This document shows positions 1 to 28,400 of a stretch of 64,000 bases of DNA, piece by piece (position 1 is the first letter of the stretch; each line of letters starts with the position of its first letter). The DNA is taken from NCBI GenBank assembly GCA_964035795.1, contig OZ038320.1:17192589-17256588 (forward strand), written 5' to 3'. Source of the stretch: Pterobdella sp. o SKG-2022. Its lineage: Eukaryota; Annelida; Clitellata; Hirudinida; Piscicolidae. The position numbers and the translations under genes were made by a program. A model generated the notes under the pieces. That model had not been told where the DNA came from. It saw only the letters and a program-made list of their open reading frames with translations, and searched no databases.

Positions 1-2440
1 ATTGAGCTTCATTTAACAAAGTATCGGCAGTTTTAAGAGATTTTTATTTTAGTCTAAGATGTATTTTTCATATCAAGTATTTTTGAAGAGGTAGCAAGTT
101 TCAGACTCAACCGAGACTTCCTCTGAAGCACTGTCTTGAGGAAGAGAGGAGTGAAACAATTATGAGATCCAATTCATAAAAGTGTTTTTTTTTGAAGAAA
201 ATTATTACTTTCAATAAATTTTAATTTATTATGAAGAATCAATATTGAATGTCAATGTTTCATGATAAGATTGTGCTTACGGATGTTTTTAGTTGATTTC
301 GAAAAGTTAATGTATCTGATACTGTCACATTTTGAAGTTTTAAAGTTGATGAAAAATTCATTTATGTTCGATGTTTTGAAATTGAAACATTGAAAACTTT
401 TAAGAATATAGGATTATATAGTAATTCTTAGCAAAGAAAACGAAATTTGCTCCTTTTTTTTGTAAGGTTCTTTTTTCATGAAAAGAGCAGACACACGAAC
501 AAAATAAAATTAACTTGAAGAAACTTGCAAAATTATTTGGATTTGAATGAAACCACTGTTTTCCAAACGTTTCAACAAACACTGCCATCAAGAAAGCATT
601 GTGGAGCATCACTGTAGAAGAGCTTGAAAAATATGTGTTCTTAAATGAAATTAAGGTTGAATTTTTTATCATTTAAGTTATTGGTGGTTTAATAATGATT
701 CAAGGATCATGCTATTGACGGACTTGCTTCCTTGTATTCTGTCTGTTTGAGCTACCCGTGCAAGGGAAATCAAGAGAAGTCTTAGTTTATGTTTTATATA
801 TTCTTTTCAAGTTAGATAGGTGTCAGTTTGTTATAGTTACGCTCTGAAGGTTTTTATTTATAATTAATTAATTTTTTTTTACTTAAATAATTTTATAATT
901 TCATCTATAGTTTCATCTCAAATAAAATGTACACATTAAATCGCTCATAACCTTTATAAAACAAGTCATTCTTAACTGTTTTTATTTCTGTTAAATATTT
1001 TAGCTGTCATTATCTGTACCGCGATTTTTTCCCAAACTTTTTATACATTGACATTTGTATACTATCCAAAAAATAAAAAAACCATTTGATAGTTTACGGT
1101 GTTTTGAAAACGAAGTACTTTGATTCTTTCAAAAACATTGTAAGCATCTTGTATTTTCCAAATTTTTGTTTTCATTCGTCAAAAAATGAGAATTATTTTT
1201 AAAATGGGAAATGAATTTATTTGAAAAACATAGATATGTTTTCCCATAATGTTGTCTTTATCAAAAGCAGTATCAAGCACAATACAAATGATGATGCTGA
1301 ACTTGAAGAAACTTGTATTTTTGTATTAAAAATGCATCTATGTTTTTTAAATTTAAAATGATAAAACAAATAGAAACATATAAAATGTCTGAAAACTTTT
1401 AAAATAAAACAGTTCTGTAAAGTTCAATGGAGTTTTGTTGAATGTTTAACAGAATTAAAATAGTTCAAAAAGGAATGAAGCTAAATTTTATTAAAGCAAA
1501 AGTTTTTCAATATGTTAATGAAGTTGAAAATTTAGAATTAATGTTTCAGAAATCAAATTGATAAAGGCATTTAAAATGTCCAAGACAATGGCATCTTCGG
1601 CTTCAAGCTTTTTTCGGAGTCTGAATTGTTAAGATTTTTATTAGATTATTGTTATAGAATTTATATTCAATTTTAACGTGAATGCTATGCAGGGAAATTT
1701 TGTTCTATATTTATATATATAATATATAAATTTTACAACGTGGCTCAAGTAAAAGCTTATAACAGGGTATGGAAGCTTCATTAAATTGTTTGATTTTTCA
1801 AATTAATATATGATATAGCTTTGATACATTCACTTCATAACAGTACTCTAACACTATTTACACTTTTCTAAGCTAGCTTGCCAGCAAAATGCAGTCCACT
1901 CAAGTCATGTGCTGCTCTTCAAGCTGACTACTCTTTCTTGTCTTCCTTGCTCGTCTGCACCACTTTTCAATTATCAAACTCCCAGTATACACTTTTTTGT
2001 TGTATTTTTTGCAGTTTTGATCAACATCAGCTATTCTTGTACAATCTCTTTTATCAGAAAAATTCATGAAATAATGGTCTCATCAGCCGATCTGGCCAAT
2101 CTTTATAAGTTCTACCTTACTCCACTTTTTGCAGAATTTTTTTTGCTTAAATGTTTATTCAACACTTTTCTTCGAAATTTTGAAAAAATAATTCAACACC
2201 TCACCTATATTATATCCTTCGTCAACCATTTTTTTAAAGATATTTTAAGAAACTTTGACTGAAGGTTATATAAGACATCTATAATAACAAAAATAACAAT
2301 TTAAAAAATACATTCTGAGCTCAAATGTATTTTATCGATCTCGTTTACTGTAGATATTTATTTATACAGAACAATCAAATGCCCAATACCTCAAACGAAT
2401 AAAATAGAAAATTGTTGAATTCCAATCGTTTAATTTTCAC
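1..2440. other. AT-rich stretch with no supported gene
   Basis: No open frame here shows family similarity or consistent splice phase. By position it should lie inside or beyond the 3' part of the minus-strand GPR180/TMEM145-like gene, so missing 7TM exons were looked for on that strand. One hydrophobic fragment near 560-610 and one possible terminal exon near 80-140 have good acceptor signals but cannot be joined in phase with the last placed exon. A plus-strand hydrophobic frame at 1909-2262 has no recognisable motif. I see nothing else. Confidence 0.4.
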
Positions 2441-18237
<15,797 letters not shown>

Positions 18238-21200
18238 AACGATGTTTTTTTGGCAGTTTTTATGAAAATTTTATTGTTTTACTATTCCGTCATATAAATA
18301 AGCAAAAAAATAATGCCTTAGATTTTATAAAAAATAAAGAATAAATGAATAAAATGAGGATTAAGGAAGGTAGAAAGGAAGCCGATAATGCAGAGAGTGT
18401 GCTTCTTAATAACCACTGTTCCTGCTCTTATCCTGCAGAGCAACATGAATATTTTCGCCATTTTTAACTTTCCAGTAAATAAATTAATTGAAACACTTGT
18501 ATTAATTTCTACAATTTTGAGAATTTTTTCACTACATTGGTTATAATTTTATTCATAAAAAGAAATAATTTTGTAGATATCGCTAGACTTCAAAGATTTA
18601 TAACTTCCATGGATATATGCGGCATTATGTCATATTTCGTGAAGCTTTTTCGTTGAAAAATTTCAAAAAAGAGTTCCATTTATTTGAAAAAAATTATTTT
18701 CAAAGACTTTCGTAGCATAAAGTTTTTTAATCGTTTCAATGCACCTTTTATAAAACACTAAATCGCCACTCCAATTGAAGAATTGAAATTCTGAATTAAG
18801 TTTTATAAAGAAAATCAAAAGAAAGAGCTTGAAGATGTTTACAAATCAATCGCATAACTTCTTCTCTTCAGCAACCTTCCGTGCTTCATCACACTTTTTG
18901 ATTTGAATCTTCAAAATTAAAACTTGCACAATTTAACGCTTATAACTTTTGGGAATTTTAAAATTTTCTTTTTCATTTTGAATTAACTATAAACCCCAAT
19001 GAAAAGTAATTTCCGACATAAATTCATTTAGGATGAAAAAAGTTTTGAAAGATTCGAAAAGAAGATCGGAGCAATAACAATTATTAGTCACAAGAAATAT
19101 TTTAGCGAGCATAACAAATAAAATGAAATCATGCGGCAAAATTAAAACAAAATAGCATGCAAGAAGTGAACAATTTTGTATGCAAAACACAAAAAAATGG
19201 AAAAAAAAATAATGAAAAATAATTTGAAAAAAAATGAAAATGATGAAGCATCAAAAAGAAAAGAGGATATTCGAGATAGAATTTCTTAAAGATATGACAA
19301 TGCGGATGGCCGAAAAGACTAAAAATTGACGCTTTTAAGTGATTTTTATTCTTTTGTTTTCGACTTCGTTTTACTTTCATTAAAACTTATTGAAAAATAA
19401 ATTTCAAGAATATTTAAATTGGACTCATAAAAAGCAAATTTATTCGAAGCAATTTATTACTAAAGCTGATCAAAGTGAATGGCAAACGAGCATTAAAAAA
19501 GCTGCAAAAGTTTTGTCAAATAAACAAAGTGACAAAGATTTATTTCATAAAGTCAACAATATCATTTTTTCTTCAGCAAATATTGACAAAAACCACTCGT
19601 TAAAACGGTTTTTGTCATAAAAGTATTTTCTTCAGCAAACTTAAAGAAACAAGAACTCATGAGAACTTAATATTAATTCGATTTCAAAGGTTAACTAATA
19701 TGATATTTACTTAAATTTTTGAAAACATCAGATTTCAATAGCTTACTAAGAGTCGGATTTTATACGAAATGTTATTTTTATAAAATTTGGAAAATTTTTA
19801 AAATCTTCAAGAAAGTAATTTTTTTTTGTTCTATTTTTTTCTTATCTACAAAATTACAGAATATTTGCACTAAACAATTCAATTAAAGATATCTTTTGCG
19901 TATCTTTGATTTTTTTACTCGTATAAATTAATTTTTAATGTTGTTTAAACAAATAATTATTTGATTATAAAAATTTCATCATTGAAAATCATTTTTATTC
20001 AAATTCTAGTATACATTTTTTCTCTTTTATGCTTATAAGATTTAGAAAAGATGAAATTTCTTTATTTTTTAATAAAAATTTAATTCTTATTAGTATTCAT
20101 TCTATTATAAATTAACATCTATAAAAACAATTCATATTTACCTATGAATTCTTTTGGCGATCAAAACACTCTAGATTAAATAAACTGTCTGTTGTTTTAA
20201 AAACAATCAAATTCGATGATTATTAATTTCAAACTGCAATGTTTGGAAACTTTTTTGAGTCTAGCATAAAGTTCATCTTAGTTATGTCCATTTTTATTCC
20301 AACGTGCATGTGCATGCTTGAGATTGAGTGAATGTGTGTGTGCCCTAGTATCACGCTTGAATCCGGTCTTATAAATTTCTTAAGTAAAAACAATTTTTTA
20401 TTTTTTACTTTTATTATATTTAAAACTTTGAACGAACAAACTCATTGAATACACAATTTCTAGAATATTGGTTGAACATTATAATTTGTATCGGGGTTTT
20501 GACGGTTCCAATGAAGTACCACTATTTTATCTATTGTCTTATCAAAATAAATAAAAAACTAAATATTTATTCAAAATACATAGTTTTTATTCGTCAGAGG
20601 TGCATCAAAAAGCAATGTAGTCATAATAATAAGCATGCACACGTTGAGGCCAATTACATCGACTTATAATGTTTCGTATATTTTTTTTATTACAAAATTT
20701 TAAGTAAAAAAACACACATGACTAAATAAATTTTTTATGGACTTATTAGATTATGTGCAAACACAAAGTATTGCATAAAGTTTAAAAGACCCCCTATAAT
20801 AAATCTCATATGATTTGAAGAACAAGCTTAAAATCACTCACAATTGACTAACGTCGACGGGTAAATTTTATAAATACAAGATATGATTCTGAAATCCAAC
20901 AATGACATGAATGATTTAAAATTTCCTCCTAAGTTCATAAATATAAAGTTGTCATAATCTGATAGAATCTGTTAAGTTAGCTATAGAGTTTTTTTTTAAT
21001 TTTGATAACATAGAAACATCTACATGTTTTCACAAAACGAATAAAAAGACTTAAAATGAAACATAGTTTTGGGTTTATTTGGGAATTTCAAAAATGAAAA
21101 AAAATACAAACGCTTTGAAACCATGGGTAAAAAGTCGCTGTTTTTTTAAATGCGTCTTTGCAAGAGAAAGTTGTAAGGCAAATGCCAAAATCCTAACCTA

Positions 21201-23273
21201 GAGAGCTTTTGTAGTCTGGTTTTGCTAAGTTTAATTTCAAAGTTTATTGAGACTCGTAAGCTACTTAATCTCAAGACCGGCGAAATGAAGCTTAATATGG
21301 CTGTCTAAAGTTGCTAATTGGTTATTTCTTTCACTGCCATTCTTTCCTACCTGAGAGCGTTTCAGAACAAAGCTTGGTGACGTACCAATTAATTGGAATT
21401 TTTGTTCTATGCTGTTTGATTTAATCGGTGAATGGCATCTTTATACCTCAAATGTTGGTCTTTTTTTTTAGAATTAGGAGTTAGTTGTTCGTTTAAAATA
21501 ACCTCGGCATTAAAGTGACATAAGATGCCAATTGGACCGCTGAAGTAGCTGCCCAAGATCTACTTAGAAATTGAAATTTCGTCTGCTATTTTGTATGATG
21601 TTTTTAAAGTTGGTAGTGGCACCCGCACACTAAAGCAGAAAAAACACTAGCTCTAAAAGTTTTCAGTTTGTTGGGAGGTCTAATGTTTTGAACCAGACAA
21701 TATTTTAAACTAAAAACATAAAAAGCTTACCTAATCCTGATTTTTATTTTTTTCACCAAAAATCTTTAACTTATTTACAATTAGTAGCTGAGTTTCTAAG
21801 CTTTTTTTAGTTTATCTTCCCCAATGATGACTGGTGACGTAGAAGATCGAGTCACAAACGACGTATGGCAAGTTTTCTAGAGGCTAATCTTGAACTCAAA
21901 TTTATAAGCAGCCGAAGAAGGAAGTTTTATAATTTTATTTTGAAATTTATGAAATTTTTCAGAAGTAATATAGTTAATTTATATTTGATGAACCATTGAA
22001 GAATTGAGATTTTTGTAAAGCAACCCTCAAGCATCTTATTGTCTCAGATTGGAATAGTTCATTTTCTAGAATGTACCATGAGGTTTTCGTGATTTTTGTT
22101 CGTTTCGATATTAAACATAAATTTGAGCCCGTAATTGATTTAACTTTACATCACTTGAGCTTTGTTTACAAAACACTTTATGTATTTTTTGTTTTATTGA
22201 TGAAATACGACATTAGTGCGTGAATAAATTCTGTTATTATATCGTCTAAACAAAAAAGTTTAAAGTGTGGTAATTTTATATACTTGTGAGTTGAACACAT
22301 TATTCAACTTAGTATAACTTGCATCTATGTATTTTTTTCTATACTCAGCATTTTCTGCATCTTGGATCTATTCAACATTACTACAATAAGATATGCCTCT
22401 TGAAAGTTAGGTTATACTTTTAAATTCTCTGAAGTACTTGATGTATTTAGGGATGCAATATTTTGCTTTAAAGGCGTTTGTGTTCAACGCATCTGTTAAT
22501 TTTCGAAAAAAATCCAAAAACTTTTTTTCATCAAAAATAAAATAATTTTTTTTATTCAGAGCTTCTATTTCAATTACTAGACTTTTTCAATCTTCTTTTT
22601 TTGTCTATATAACTACAGTGTAGCTGTAATAGGTAAAATGCGTCAGAGAAAACTATAAATATGCACAAAGAAAAGAAGGGACCCAAACATATCTGTTTTA
22701 AAGAAAGGCTTTAGATTACATTATCAACTGCACTACAAGGAAACCAATACAACATCAAGTGAGTACCCTTTAGTGAAAACTTTGAAATACCGATGAAGCT
22801 ATCCGTCAGATATGTCTATTAAAACTTGGCCATATTACAAAAGACAAAACTGAATAGTAAGCCTTGATAGAAGAATAAAGCATAAACATTCCATCTAAGT
22901 GTGATATTATTTGAGAGATTAGTCGAATGTCTTTTACTCATTTGAGCATATTTGTAAAAATCTGTGTTTATACGAAACTAAAAAAAAAGTAGAAAACAAT
23001 TTTTTAATTTTTTAATTTCATAAATAAAGGTTAGCTTGAGTCTGTTGTGTTTATTTCCTTTTGCCTAATGTTTGTTGAAGTTGTCATTTGACGTTCGCCT
23101 GTTCTCAGACGCGCTTTGAGTTTAGTCATTAAATTATTCATGCATATATCAGTTTATTTTTTTTGTTAATGAATTAATATAATTTAAGAATAAATATGTT
23201 TTTCAAAAATTTTATTATTATTAAAAACAATGTATATCTAACTTACGGCACGGAGTATTTTAAAAGTAGCAAA
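18238..23273. other. Intergenic region between the minus-strand receptor-like gene and NDUFS6
   Basis: The genes on either side point away from each other, so this should hold both promoters. No core promoter element can be assigned with confidence in such AT-rich DNA. A somewhat less AT-rich block at about 21100-21900 looks like degraded foreign sequence, but no family could be read from it. One small possible coding segment is listed separately. Confidence 0.5.
19390..19620 (+). CDS. Possible small hypothetical ORF, 76 aa
   Basis: A Lys/Asn/Ser-rich open frame containing LNWTHKKQIYSKQF and SEWQTSIKKAAKVLS. It has a preferred-looking amino-acid mix but no recognised motif, signal peptide or TM segment. 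An acceptor-like AAATTTCAAG lies just inside it, so it might be an exon rather than a complete gene. In DNA this AT-rich an open stretch of 76 codons by chance is not rare. I do not recognise it. Confidence 0.15.
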   Translation: MKNKFQEYLNWTHKKQIYSKQFITKADQSEWQTSIKKAAKVLSNKQSDKDLFHKVNNIIFSSANIDKNHSLKRFLS

Positions 23274-24819
23274 ATGTCGATGTTGAAAGTGAGGTCGTTT
23301 TCGGAATTAGCTAAAAGTGCTAAATCTTTAGCTGTTATTCAAATAAAGTTTAGAAGTTCTCTTGTGAAAAAAGATGGAGATGTTATTACTCACACTGGAC
23401 AAGTAAGAATATTTGTATTGTATGTACTTTCAGTCTTTGAAATAATCAAATAATATAAATTAATTGTTACAGTCTTATCGAAAAGATGATTATAGAAATG
23501 CAAGGTTTTTAGAAGCTACTAAAGTGGTAAATATATTTCTGATTTGTATTGATGTTTTTCAAGTAATACCATGTGAATTAAATTTATAGAATAATTTTTT
23601 TGAAATATTAAAATTTGAATTTATAGAAATTTATGCAGTAAAATTTTTTTCTAGGTGAATCCTAATTTTGCTATTGATCTGATAAAACAAGACCCAGTGG
23701 TAGTTTGTAATAAAAGTGTGGTTTTTAGTCATGGTGGTGGACCTCTAGGACATCCTGGAGTTTTCATAAATTTAGTGGGTTTTAGTGTTGTATTAAATAA
23801 TTTTTTTAAGTTTTTTTATTGATTGTTTATGAAGTATATTTTTTATATGATTCCCTGAATTTGTTTACTTTTAATTTATGAAATAATTTTATCATACTAA
23901 TTTAGAACAATATCCTATAAAAAATTTCAATATTACATATTTAAATGTATTGAAAACAACCCAAAAGGCCCAATGATATAAATATATGAAGCTTTTTATA
24001 TGAATTACCTATATTATTGAGTATTTGGTAACATTAAGTAGGTCTTATGAAAAGCTTTATACAATTTTGTCTATAAACTTTTATTTTTTTTGTTGTATCT
24101 TGTATTGTGTGTGGGTTCGCAACTGAACAAATAGACTTTTATTAACAAGATAGAAGCACTTCACTAATCAAAGTAACTAACGATAATAACTAGAATTCAC
24201 AAAAAATCTTATACATTTTTCAAAAATGGCAGTTTCAAAGATCTCTAAAGAATTTTAAACTATCAATCATACCTATGTGCTTTTGATGCACATTTTGGTA
24301 TTACCAAATTTATTTTATATCAATTAGCTAATAATAAAGTTACTGGACACAAAGGTTCATTAAACAATGAAGCTTTTTTTAAAAAAAATTCACATTATCG
24401 AATACACAATTATCAGAGTACTTTTTTATTTAATATTGTCAAAAAACTTAACATAATAATTTGAAATTTTCTCACAAAAAGCTATAAGTTTTGTAGCATT
24501 TGAAAAAAATTTTTGTTTAATATTCAATTAAATAAAAGAAAACTCAATAATTTTGAAAATAACTTGCATTAGCAAAATACTTTTTTGTTTTTATGGTTTT
24601 TCAGTTTAATTTTTCTTTAGTTTATGCAAATGGGTATTAAACTGTCTTTCTACTAATCACTCATATGCTTAATTTTCAAAGGACAAACCTGGAGTTCACA
24701 CATGTGGTTATAGTGGAAGAAAATTTGTTCACAAAAAGTACTATGATGAAAAGTCAATGGGTCCACACATTTCTTATCAAGTCTACTGTGAACAAGTTGA
24801 TCTTGATCCTGATAACTAA
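23274..24819 (+). CDS. NDUFS6: NADH dehydrogenase [ubiquinone] iron-sulfur protein 6 (complex I 13 kDa subunit)
   Basis: NDUFS6 is a matrix-side accessory subunit of mitochondrial complex I that binds one zinc near the N-module/Q-module junction and is needed late in assembly. Exons: 23274-23402, 23473-23526, 23655-23774, 24682-24819; all junctions are phase 0, giving 146 aa. I chose Met 23274 over the in-frame Met 23196 because the peptide from there is a typical basic, Ser-rich mitochondrial presequence. Conserved blocks: DVITHTGQ, YRNARF, NPNFAIDLI, GGGPLGHPGVFINL and HTCGYSG. The family zinc ligands are Cys (before GGGG), His of GHP, and both Cys of CGYC. Here the first reads FSHGGG and the last CGYS, so two Cys are Ser. 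The C-terminus is about 25 residues longer than in human. It is the first gene of a tight plus-strand series, with AATAAA 25 bp after the stop. Confidence 0.93.
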
Positions 24820-24843
24820 CTATTCTTCGAGCTATTAATTCGA

Positions 24844-24849
24844 AATAAA
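24844..24849 (+). terminator. Poly(A) signal AATAAA of NDUFS6
   Basis: Canonical AATAAA 25 bp after the NDUFS6 stop and about 115 bp before the N6AMT1 start. Acceptor-like AG sites follow, for example attttaag about 24 bp before the next ATG. Confidence 0.6.
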
Positions 24850-24963
24850 AAAGCTATAAATATTTTTCAAATGTATCGATTAACTCGTTTTCAAAAAATT
24901 TTAAATAAATTTTGAAACTATAGTTTACTTTTAAAATTTTAAGCCTCACTTGTTACTTAAAAA

Positions 24964-26483
24964 ATGTCAACTTTTCCTACTCCCGACACCTCTCATTTAA
25001 CGAATGATGATTACGAATTTATTTATGAACCTGCAGAAGACACTTTTCTCTTACTCGATGCTCTTGAAGCAGAGGCTCAAAAAATCATAGAACTAAAGTT
25101 ATATCACCAATTATTATAACCATATAAATTTCTGAAATAATTTAACTAACTTTGCATATTTTCAAATTATTTATAAGGCCTTTAATTTGTGTGGAAATTG
25201 GTTCTGGGTCTGGTTGTGTCACTTCTTTTCTTTCAAAATTAACCCGTAGCGAACCTTTCTTAATGTGAGTAGATTATTTTATTTTGTCTTTACTAATTAA
25301 ACTATTATTTTTAGAACAACTGATATTAACCTGAAAGCTTGTATGGCTACAAAAGGTACATCTTTTCACAATAAAAATCAGAAGATTGATTCCATTTGTA
25401 CTGATTTGGTAAATGTTATTTCGAGAAAAACAAATACTGTTTGGTGGAGTGTTTCTTAAATTTGATGCATTTTTCCTATTATATACAGTATCAAGTTTTT
25501 TTTAAGTATTAGTTTTTTTATAAATGCACCAACATAATTATCAATTTTGAAAATACAATTTTTTATGCAAATGTAAAATATATGAAATCTATATAAAAAT
25601 AATTTCAATTTAGGTATCATGTTTAGAAGATAGGCTTGAAGGAATGGTAGATATACTACTTTTCAACCCACCTTATGTAGTCACTCCTTCTAGCGAAGTT
25701 TGAAAATATTACTGTTTCATATACATTTTTATTCTTTCTTCATCTGCACTTATATTTTCTTGTTTTGAGCTTTTGATAAATGATTGAAAATCCATGTAAG
25801 CTATTAGTTCAAATCTATTTTACTTAGCTTTGAATATAAAAATGTGCAGTCTGAGTCATTGAGATTTTATTTTTTTTTTATATACTAAATAGTTATATTA
25901 AATTTATATAGTAAAGAATTTTTGGGAATCACACTAATGTTTTTTGATCTGGTATAATAAATTTTGATTGCCAAGACTATTACAGACATTGTATTTTGTA
26001 AATTTTCAACTTACCTTGAAACTTCACTAAGTTTAAAGAAATACAATATCACTAAGACATCAGTGCGAAATAAAAATTAAGTTAGTTTTGAAATAACTTG
26101 ATTGACTTGATTCAAATTTTGCTTTCATTACTTTATACAGATAAATAAACAAAATTGTTTAAGTTTATCTTGGGCTGGAGGTAAAGATGGAAGAGAAGTT
26201 ATTGATAGAGTTCTTCCTTTGGTGAACAAACTTCTTTCATCGAAAGGATTATTCTATTTAGTGGTTGTTGATGATAACAAACCAGGTTTAACTCTTTCAT
26301 TGTATATAAAAAAAATATAATATATATTTTTATTTATTTATATATATAATAGTTTTGAATGTAATTGTTGTATTTTCAGATGAAATAAATGAAATAATGT
26401 ATAAAAATGGCTTTTGTGTAGAAACAATATTGAAACGTAAAACAGGACCTGAAAAATTATCTATTTTGAAATTTTTCAAATAA
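24964..26483 (+). CDS. N6AMT1: N6AMT1/HEMK2-type glutamine methyltransferase
   Basis: HEMK2 with TRMT112 methylates the Gln of the GGQ motif in release factor eRF1; activity on other proteins has also been reported for the family. Exons: 24964-25097, 25178-25264, 25315-25408, 25614-25697, 26141-26285, 26380-26483; phases 2,2,0,0,1 all fit, giving 215 aa against 214 in human. Visible motifs: [18 protein letters not shown] near the N-terminus, SAM-binding VEIGSGSG (motif I), TTDINLKA with the acidic ribose contact, catalytic [25 protein letters not shown], and a C-terminal KLSILKFFK. All key catalytic residues are present, so it looks functional. It begins 144 bp after the NDUFS6 stop and ends 114 bp before TUBGCP4. 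Confidence 0.95.
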
Positions 26484-26562
26484 AACTGAATTTTTAAAAT
26501 CGTTTTCACTTTTGTGGCGCAATTTTTGTGAGTAGTTGAAGAATTTCATGAAAGGTTTCGGA

Positions 26563-26568
26563 AATAAA
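26563..26568 (+). terminator. Poly(A) signal AATAAA of N6AMT1
   Basis: This AATAAA lies only 29 bp upstream of the TUBGCP4 start codon. Cleavage 10-30 bp downstream would fall at or just before that start. That leaves almost no room for an independent promoter and 5' leader for TUBGCP4. Confidence 0.6.
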
Positions 26569-26597
26569 ACTTGAAGTTTTGTACTATCATTTTCAAA

Positions 26598-28364
26598 ATG
26601 TTACGCGAATTATGTTGTGCCTTAAGTGGGCACCATGGGGAGATTTTCTTTTGGAGGGAAGAAACCCATACTGTCGAAGTAATTATTTCAGGATCTCTTA
26701 TTTGACATTCAGAATAAAATTATTAAAAAATTTTTTTCCAATTGATTTAGGTTGCAGATGAATTGCCATTTCTCCAACCATCAGAGATTTTCATTTTCAA
26801 AAAATTATGCAAACTTGCTTCGTTCTATATAAAATTCCGAAAATTTGTTAAAAAAAACAGTGAGTTTTATATTCAACAAAATTTAACCGCGTTAGGTGAT
26901 AAAGTAAAATATAACCTAGTTGAAATGGTTCAAGTACTATAATTACATATATTGAAAATCATAGGTCCAATCATTCAATAATACTCATTTTTAGTGTTGA
27001 GTTCAGAAGCTGGAATTTATCTCAAAGCTTTTTCTAGGTCCCTTGATGCTTATTTACAGTTATATCAGAATGATATAATGATTATAGAAAATGAAATTTG
27101 TAATGATGAGTTTATAGGATTGACATATGTCCAAACTCACACAGAAAAGGTTAATTTATTTGAAAAAATAATTTTTTCTAGAATTAATTCCCAAAAAATA
27201 TAACCATTTTCAATAAGTTCAATGGTATTTAAAGTTGAATTATATAATTTATTAATTAAAGCTTAAAGCTTTCCTTTTTTTATGAATATCATTTTTAAGT
27301 GTAGAATTTCAAAGTTGCATGAAATATAGTTTTTCAACAATAGTGTTTCAATTTAAATAAGCTTAGCAAGAATGATCATCATCATCATAGTTATTCTGCC
27401 ATTGGCATGTTTTTTAAATCAGGTGTTTTCATCTTCTATCTTCAGCCTTTCTTTTCAATGCTTCAAACCCCTCTCCCATCATGTCATCCAGCACTTTTTT
27501 CTTCAATCTTCTGGGAATGGTCTACATTTCTGCTGCATGAGTTCCCACATTTCACACTAGGGTTCTGACCAGTTTCTTCTTGATCATTTGTTTAAGTTCA
27601 CTTTTTATGATTGGTTTTAGGTAAGAACATTTTTAGTTTTTCCAATCTATACCCTATTGTCTTTTTCAATGTAACTATTTTTTGAAAAATAGCTGCCTAG
27701 GTACTTAAATTTTTTCACTTACTCAAGTGCGACTTCTTAAAGGGTTGTACAGATCATGTTAAGCTCTCTTCCAAACTTCACAGTTGGAAATCAGAAATTA
27801 TTTAACTATTAGAAAATTTCATATTTTAAATAAATTACCAAGTCTTGGATTTATGCTTTTTTTGAAAAGCTTTGAACTTCAAATAATTGGTATTTTTTAT
27901 TCTATGTTATCGAGTGTTTTTAATTAATTAATTTTTTTAAATATGATTATTGCTTCTATAGTTCCAGGTTGTTTTTCCAGTGATATCAGGAATGATAGAT
28001 GAAATTCTTGAAAAAGAGGTATTTTTCACATGACATGGATACTGAAGTTTCTCACTAAATTTAATAATTTTATTGCCATAGTTGACAGGATGTATGATAA
28101 TTGATGTTTTGTTTAAAGCTTCTAGAACAGGTTTACTAGAAGTGAAACAAGTTGTAACAAAGTAAGATTACTTATAATTCAGAAATTTTTATTGATGTGT
28201 CAATTTATGGGAAAAATTAGTACATTTATTGAGCAAAAAATAACTATAATTTTCGATAAGTTTAGCCTTATAAAAAATTAGCGAAATTTCGCTATGTTTT
28301 AGACTAATGATTCAAAAATGCTAGAATTGAATGTGTGTTAAGGTGACTTTTCAGCATCTGTTCT

Positions 28365-28400
<36 letters not shown>

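Noticed and set aside
80..140. Possible terminal exon on the minus strand after a strong pyrimidine-rich acceptor
   Set aside because: Short, no family similarity, and cannot be linked to any placed exon.
560..615. Minus-strand hydrophobic fragment (LHNAFLMAVFVETFG) as a TM exon of the receptor-like gene
   Set aside because: It has a good acceptor, but its phase does not fit the tentative exon 8 and the similarity to the family TM region is weak.
1909..2262. 117-codon hydrophobic plus-strand ORF
   Set aside because: T-rich DNA gives Phe/Leu-rich frames by chance; no motif and no splice context.
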